Below, piece by piece: positions 60,400-64,000 of a DNA stretch of 64,000 nt (position 1 is its first letter; every line of letters starts with the position of its first letter). The stretch spans positions 62,001 through 126,000 of the forward strand of contig JADJKB010000008.1 in NCBI GenBank assembly GCA_016706225.1. Direction: 5' to 3'. The stretch is from Myxococcales bacterium (GTDB taxonomy: Bacteria; Myxococcota_A; Polyangia; Polyangiales; Polyangiaceae). Made by a program: the position numbers and the translations under genes. Below the pieces are notes generated by a model that was given only the letters and a program-made list of their open reading frames with translations, was not told the DNA's origin and did not search any database.

Positions 60400-61200
60400 A
60401 TGCTGATCGACACCCACTGTCACCTCGACGTCAGCTACTTCGCGGAGGGATCCGAGGCGGTCATCGAGCGCGCCCGGGCAGAAGGGGTGTCGGCCTTCGT
60501 TTGTATCGGCGTCGGGGGTGAGGCGGCGACACGATCGGCGGTCGAGCTCGCCGGGCGTCGCCCCGACGTGGTTGCGACCGTGGGGGTGCATCCGCACGAC
60601 GCGGCGAGTTACGGGCCGGACCTGTCGGCGCTCTTGGCCCAGCTTGCGCAGGGACCACGCATTGTCGCCATCGGCGAGGTGGGACTCGACTACCACTACG
60701 ATCATTCCCCGCGCGAGGTTCAACGCGACGTGTTCTGCACCATGGTCGCGTTTGCCCGGGAGCGACGTCTGCCCATCGTGGTGCACACCCGCGAGGCGGC
60801 GGCCGAGACGCTCGAGATCTTGGAGCGGGAAAGGGCAGCGGACGTGGGCGGGGTGATTCACTGTTTCAGTGAGGACCGCGCCTTCGCGGCGCGAGCGCTC
60901 GACCTCGGCTTCGACCTTTCGTTCTCGGGCATCGTCACCTTCAAGAACGCGCGAGCGGTTCAGGACGTGGCGGCGTGGGCTCCCGCGGACCGCATCCTGG
61001 TCGAGACCGATGCGCCCTACCTGGCTCCGATCCCGCTGCGGGGAAAGCGCTGTGAGCCGGCCCACGTGCTGCACACGGCCCGGGCCATCGCGAGCCTGCG
61101 CGGGGTAGATTTGGCGGAGTTGGCCGAGATAACCAGCAAGAATGCCTGCCGGCGCTTCGGGCCGTTGCTGGCGGCGGCGGCGGGCATCAGCCAGAATTGA
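60400..61200 (+). CDS. tatD: TatD-family metal-dependent deoxyribonuclease
   Basis: A 266-residue TIM-barrel hydrolase, linked to DNA repair and degradation. Metal ligands appear in order: DTHCHLD (His6 and His8), GEVGLDYHYD (Glu), VVHTREA (His), IHCFSED (His), ETDAPYL (Asp). Length is typical. It overlaps no neighbour and lies 6 bp before the TonB-like gene; co-transcription is likely. Confidence 0.93.
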   Translation: MLIDTHCHLDVSYFAEGSEAVIERARAEGVSAFVCIGVGGEAATRSAVELAGRRPDVVATVGVHPHDAASYGPDLSALLAQLAQGPRIVAIGEVGLDYHYDHSPREVQRDVFCTMVAFARERRLPIVVHTREAAAETLEILERERAADVGGVIHCFSEDRAFAARALDLGFDLSFSGIVTFKNARAVQDVAAWAPADRILVETDAPYLAPIPLRGKRCEPAHVLHTARAIASLRGVDLAELAEITSKNACRRFGPLLAAAAGISQN

Positions 61201-61206
61201 GGCTGG

Positions 61207-62550
61207 ATGTCCGAGGCCCGTCCGTTCAGAGCACCCGGGGCGCTCGTGGCGTCGGTGCTCTTGCACGGTGCGGCACTGGGCGGTGGTGCTTGGCTCTTTT
61301 ATCGGTCGATGGCGGAGCCGCGAAGCCTGCCGGCGCCAATGGCGAGCATCGAGGTCAGCGTCGAAGAGCCCGGGCTCACCCTGCCGACCGTGACGGCCGC
61401 GGGGCTCTCGGGTGTTGCAGATCCCGAAGCCGTGCCAGAACAACGGCCGACCGCGCTGCCTTTCGGTGGGGAGCGCACACCGCGCCCCGATCTGGACGAA
61501 GCGGGACGGGGCGGTACGCGGGAGGCCAGTGAGCGCGCGCTGAACCTGGCGGACAGCGTCGACGGACTCAGCCTCGATCGGGATCCGATGAACCGCCTCG
61601 ATCGCAGCCAAGTGCAGCGGCTGCGGACTGGCCAACTGCGCGAGTCGTGGGACGATCGGCGGGCCACGCCGAACCCGATGGAGTTGACCTTCGTTGCATC
61701 CGGCTCGGGCCGACTCGCGCTGCGTCGACCGGTTGCGGAGCGCGACCCCTCGCGTGGCACGTCGAGTGGCGGAACACCCTCGGAGCTCGGCGCGGTGCTG
61801 GGTGGAGTCGCGCTCGACGACGGCGCCGGAGCCTTCGGACCGACCGGTGGCGCGGAGGCCGGGGGGACTCGTGCGCTCGGGGCGCTGGGTACATACAACG
61901 GCTCACCCGGGCGAGATCATCGGCGGAGCGCTTCGGTCGTGCTCGCGCGCCCGATGGTGCCCCGCGCGCGCGCGGCAGTGCCTTCGCTGAACAAGGGGCG
62001 ACCGAACGACGACACGGACAGCTCACAAGATGTCGCGAACGCGGTCGAGTCGTTGATTCACGCGAGCACCGCAGGCGGTCGGGTGGGCAGCGGAGCCGGG
62101 GGAGATCCGGGCCCGGGGCGCCCGGCAAGCGGAGGCGCAATCGGCGCCGGCTCGCGTTCGGCGCCCTCGGGTACTGGCGCCGGCGCGCTCAGTGACATCG
62201 GCGCGGATCCGGGGGTGATCGGATATTTTCGCGGGGTCGAGCGCAAGGTCGAGCCCTTCTGGCGCAAGGCGTTCCCCGACTGGGCCATCGCGGACGGACG
62301 TTCGGGTCTGGTGACGGTGAACCTGGTGATCAACAAGGACGGCAGCCTCGCCGCGCTTGCGGTTCTGCGGCCGAGCGGCATCGAGGAGTTCGATCGCAAC
62401 GTGGTCGCAGCCATCCGCCGCGCCGCGCCTTTCGCCCGGCTGCCAGTCCGGCTCCTTCCGGGCCCGCAGCCGCTGCGCATGACCTTCGACGCCACCAACC
62501 CCGCCGTCGGGCGGGACGGCCCCGGCAAGGGGCGTCGCGGAGGCCCTTGA
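61207..62550 (+). CDS. TonB-family protein with N-terminal membrane helix
   Basis: A 447-residue periplasm-spanning protein. A short cytoplasmic head precedes a helix (APGALVASVLLHGAALGGGA, about residues 10-32). A long low-complexity Arg/Gly/Ser-rich linker runs to about 325. The C-terminal domain 'SGLVTVNLVINKDGSLAALA', 'LRPSGIEEFDRNVVAAIRRA' and PLRMTFD matches TonB C-terminal folds. No ExbB/ExbD genes are seen next to it. The ATG at 61207 has no strong Shine-Dalgarno sequence but lies 6 bp after tatD, allowing translational coupling. It may energise outer-membrane receptors or act as an isolated envelope tether. Confidence 0.84.
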   Translation: MSEARPFRAPGALVASVLLHGAALGGGAWLFYRSMAEPRSLPAPMASIEVSVEEPGLTLPTVTAAGLSGVADPEAVPEQRPTALPFGGERTPRPDLDEAGRGGTREASERALNLADSVDGLSLDRDPMNRLDRSQVQRLRTGQLRESWDDRRATPNPMELTFVASGSGRLALRRPVAERDPSRGTSSGGTPSELGAVLGGVALDDGAGAFGPTGGAEAGGTRALGALGTYNGSPGRDHRRSASVVLARPMVPRARAAVPSLNKGRPNDDTDSSQDVANAVESLIHASTAGGRVGSGAGGDPGPGRPASGGAIGAGSRSAPSGTGAGALSDIGADPGVIGYFRGVERKVEPFWRKAFPDWAIADGRSGLVTVNLVINKDGSLAALAVLRPSGIEEFDRNVVAAIRRAAPFARLPVRLLPGPQPLRMTFDATNPAVGRDGPGKGRRGGP

Positions 62551-62587
62551 CCAAGGCCGGGTCTACCCCCCATAGTGCCGGCCCCCT

Positions 62588-62661
62588 GCCGAAGTAGCTC
62601 AGCTGGTTAGAGCACGCGCTTCATAAGCGTGGGGTCGTCGGTTCAAGTCCGACCTTCGGCA
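62588..62661 (+). tRNA. tRNA with CAT anticodon (elongator Met or Ile2)
   Basis: A 74-nt cloverleaf: acceptor GCCGAAG/CTTCGGC, D-arm GCTC...GAGC, anticodon stem CGCGC/GCGTG with loop TTCATAA (CAT), T-arm GTCGGTTCAAGTCCGAC, discriminator A. The full CCA is not encoded (ACCG). G1-C72 is paired, so it is not initiator tRNA. Confidence 0.92.
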
Positions 62662-62700
62662 CCGAGTGATGCGTGTCCGGGCGCGGAGCGCCCGCGCGGG

Positions 62701-64000
62701 TCACGCCGCGCGTCGTCGGCGGCGGGCCAGGAGGGCCGCGAGCGGCGCCAGCAGGAACAAGCCGCTGTCGGGCGGCTCCGAGCCGGCTGCGCGGCACCCA
62801 CATCCGCCTGCCGCGGCGAGCGACCGCGTCGGGACCTTGTTGGGGCCTTCGGCGATGACGCACTTGCCCTCCGCATCGATCTCTCTGGCGCCGACTCCGC
62901 TCTGAAGCTTGCCCTGCTCGAGCGGCGTTGCGTAGTTGCCGGTGTTGCGGTTGTCGTGGCGGAAGCTCTCCCAGCTCACGACATCGTCGGTCTTCCCCTC
63001 GGTCTTCCAGGCGTAGAGGAAGCCGCTGCGGCTGTTGACCACGACCTCGAGGCTGTCGTCGCCGTTGATGTCGCCGACCGCCGTCGTTGCGATGACCCAG
63101 TTGCCGGTGAACTTCGGCCAGCCCTTGGGCTCGACCCCGCAGGCATCCGTCGCGTGTACGAAGTAGCCGGCGCTGCCGGTGATGACCTCGGGATAACCGT
63201 CGCCCGTGATGTCCGCGATCGCTTGGCTGTTGAAGAAGGTGAAGTCCTCCAGCACGACCGGGCTCCCGGGCAGCATGTGCCCCGTCTTTCCACTCCACAT
63301 CGCCAACAAGTGCTGCGCGGGGCCCTTGGCGGGCTGACTCGAGAGGAGGTTCTGCGCCATGCTGAGCGAGGCGCCGCTGGCCACGATGTCGAGCACGCCG
63401 TCCTGGTCGAGGTCCCCCATCGAGGGCTGAGCGAACAGCGGAAACATCGTGTCCGGTTGGTTCGCCTTGGAGTCGGCGCCGAAGATGCTGGTCGGGGCGA
63501 GGCCGCGCTGCACGGCGCCGGTGTCGTTGTTCGTGGTGACCGGCAGCGCGTTGGTCGGCGTCGAAGACAAGAGGTTCTGCGTTCCTGGATCCGTGGGCAG
63601 AATGTACGGCGCGCTCGCGTTGCCGTGCATCACGGCCTCGGGGACGCCGTCGCCGTCGAAGTCACCCGCCATGGGGGAGTTGCTCACGCCCTCGGCGATG
63701 ACCGGGAACAGGTTGAACGACACGGTCGAGACCGGCCAGTTCTTCAGATAGGGAGTTGCACCCGCCTTCGTGCCGCGCCCGTCGATCAGGTAAAAAGCCC
63801 CGGCGTAGCCGGCCTTGCCCAGTTTTTCGTTGGAGCCGACCAACACGTCGGGGCGCTGGTCGCCGTTGAAATCTGCGACCGCCGCCGAGGTGAAGATGCG
63901 GTTGTACTCGCCGCTGCCATCGCCCCCCTCGTAGTGCACACCCACGGGCCAGCCATCGAGCATGCTGCCGTCTGCCTTGAAGATGTAGACCTTGCCGTCG
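62701..64000 (-). CDS. FG-GAP/VCBS repeat surface protein with MYXO-CTERM-type C-terminus (5' end beyond window)
   Basis: The frame is open from the window edge, giving the last 432 residues. Repeats of the FG-GAP type, calcium-binding blades of a beta-propeller, appear as VADFNGDQRPDVLVGS, AGDFDGDGVPEAVMHG, MGDLDQDGVLDIVASG, IADITGDGYPEVITGS and VGDINGDDSLEVVVNS (DxDxDG-like loops). The C-terminus has the myxobacterial sorting layout: GCGCRAAGS (Cys motif), a hydrophobic helix GLFLLAPLAALLA and RRRRRAA. Such proteins are anchored at the cell surface. The N-terminus and length are unknown because the gene leaves the window. Confidence 0.88.
   Translation of the reverse strand, partial: DGKVYIFKADGSMLDGWPVGVHYEGGDGSGEYNRIFTSAAVADFNGDQRPDVLVGSNEKLGKAGYAGAFYLIDGRGTKAGATPYLKNWPVSTVSFNLFPVIAEGVSNSPMAGDFDGDGVPEAVMHGNASAPYILPTDPGTQNLLSSTPTNALPVTTNNDTGAVQRGLAPTSIFGADSKANQPDTMFPLFAQPSMGDLDQDGVLDIVASGASLSMAQNLLSSQPAKGPAQHLLAMWSGKTGHMLPGSPVVLEDFTFFNSQAIADITGDGYPEVITGSAGYFVHATDACGVEPKGWPKFTGNWVIATTAVGDINGDDSLEVVVNSRSGFLYAWKTEGKTDDVVSWESFRHDNRNTGNYATPLEQGKLQSGVGAREIDAEGKCVIAEGPNKVPTRSLAAAGGCGCRAAGSEPPDSGLFLLAPLAALLARRRRRAA

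Noticed and set aside
1..64000. CRISPR array, prophage, insertion sequence or rRNA operon
   Set aside because: No regularly spaced direct repeats, no transposase, integrase or phage structural genes, and no rRNA-like sequence were seen.

Overview
The window is GC-rich DNA from a myxobacterium (Myxococcota, more Polyangiales-like than Myxococcus-like by inference). The evidence is a MYXO-CTERM-type C-terminus (62701-64000), tandem outer-membrane beta-barrels of the myxobacterial type, FHA/TonB-tail proteins, FHA-coupled sigma-54 activators, zinc-ribbon Ser/Thr kinases, many TPR/HEAT/PEGA proteins and FGE-like lectin-fold proteins. No phage, IS, CRISPR or rRNA was found. Genes are intact and densely packed on both strands, except for three with interrupted reading frames.

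Layout. 1-12.8 kb: a truncated PLP sulfur-amino-acid enzyme, tRNA-His, a histone-deacetylase-family hydrolase, a HAMP-type membrane sensor, a HEAT protein, two tandem outer-membrane barrels, FtsY, a large envelope protein, a secreted HEAT protein, a two-TM HAMP protein, YraN and a lipoprotein. 13.1-35.7 kb: one long rightward block that is the highlight. It encodes a secreted TPR protein (GltC-like), a 1240-residue secreted TPR protein (GltD/AgmU-like), a TPR lipoprotein (GltE-like), a 92-residue secreted protein (GltF position), an FHA-TM-TonB-tail protein (GltG/PglI-like), another TPR lipoprotein, and a giant TPR gene of about 3,759 codons (GltI/AgmK-like) broken by one in-frame TAA. The order and architectures match the trans-envelope Glt gliding-motility / Nfs spore-coat machinery known from Myxococcus xanthus. 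Here the C-D-E-F-G set is contiguous and followed by the GltI-like giant; GltJ, GltK and the AglRQS motor are not in the window.

35.9-64 kb: an outer-membrane barrel, an FHA-sigma54 activator, a PEGA/TPR protein with a Pro/Ala-rich membrane partner, an AmiC-type amidase (frameshifted) followed by a 148-bp palindromic element with 13-bp terminal inverted repeats, a NUDIX hydrolase, a DksA-type regulator, UvrA, two tandem FGE-like proteins, a CAT-anticodon tRNA, a coiled-coil zinc-ribbon protein, a Ser/Thr kinase, a DsbD-N-like lipoprotein (frameshifted), PrkA, an APC permease, a 1544-residue metzincin-type lipoprotein, TatD, a TonB-like protein, a second CAT tRNA and a truncated FG-GAP/MYXO-CTERM surface protein.

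How they fit together. The Glt-like block would make one trans-envelope assembly: a cytoplasmic TPR scaffold (giant protein), an inner-membrane FHA/TonB-tail connector, periplasmic TPR proteins and outer-membrane TPR lipoproteins, with barrels supplied by flanking genes or elsewhere. Four promoters read by eye (ftsY, barrel operon, GltC-like, GltF-like) share a TTGAyN-like -35 and an 18-bp spacer. Product names come from motif reading only; no database search was possible.
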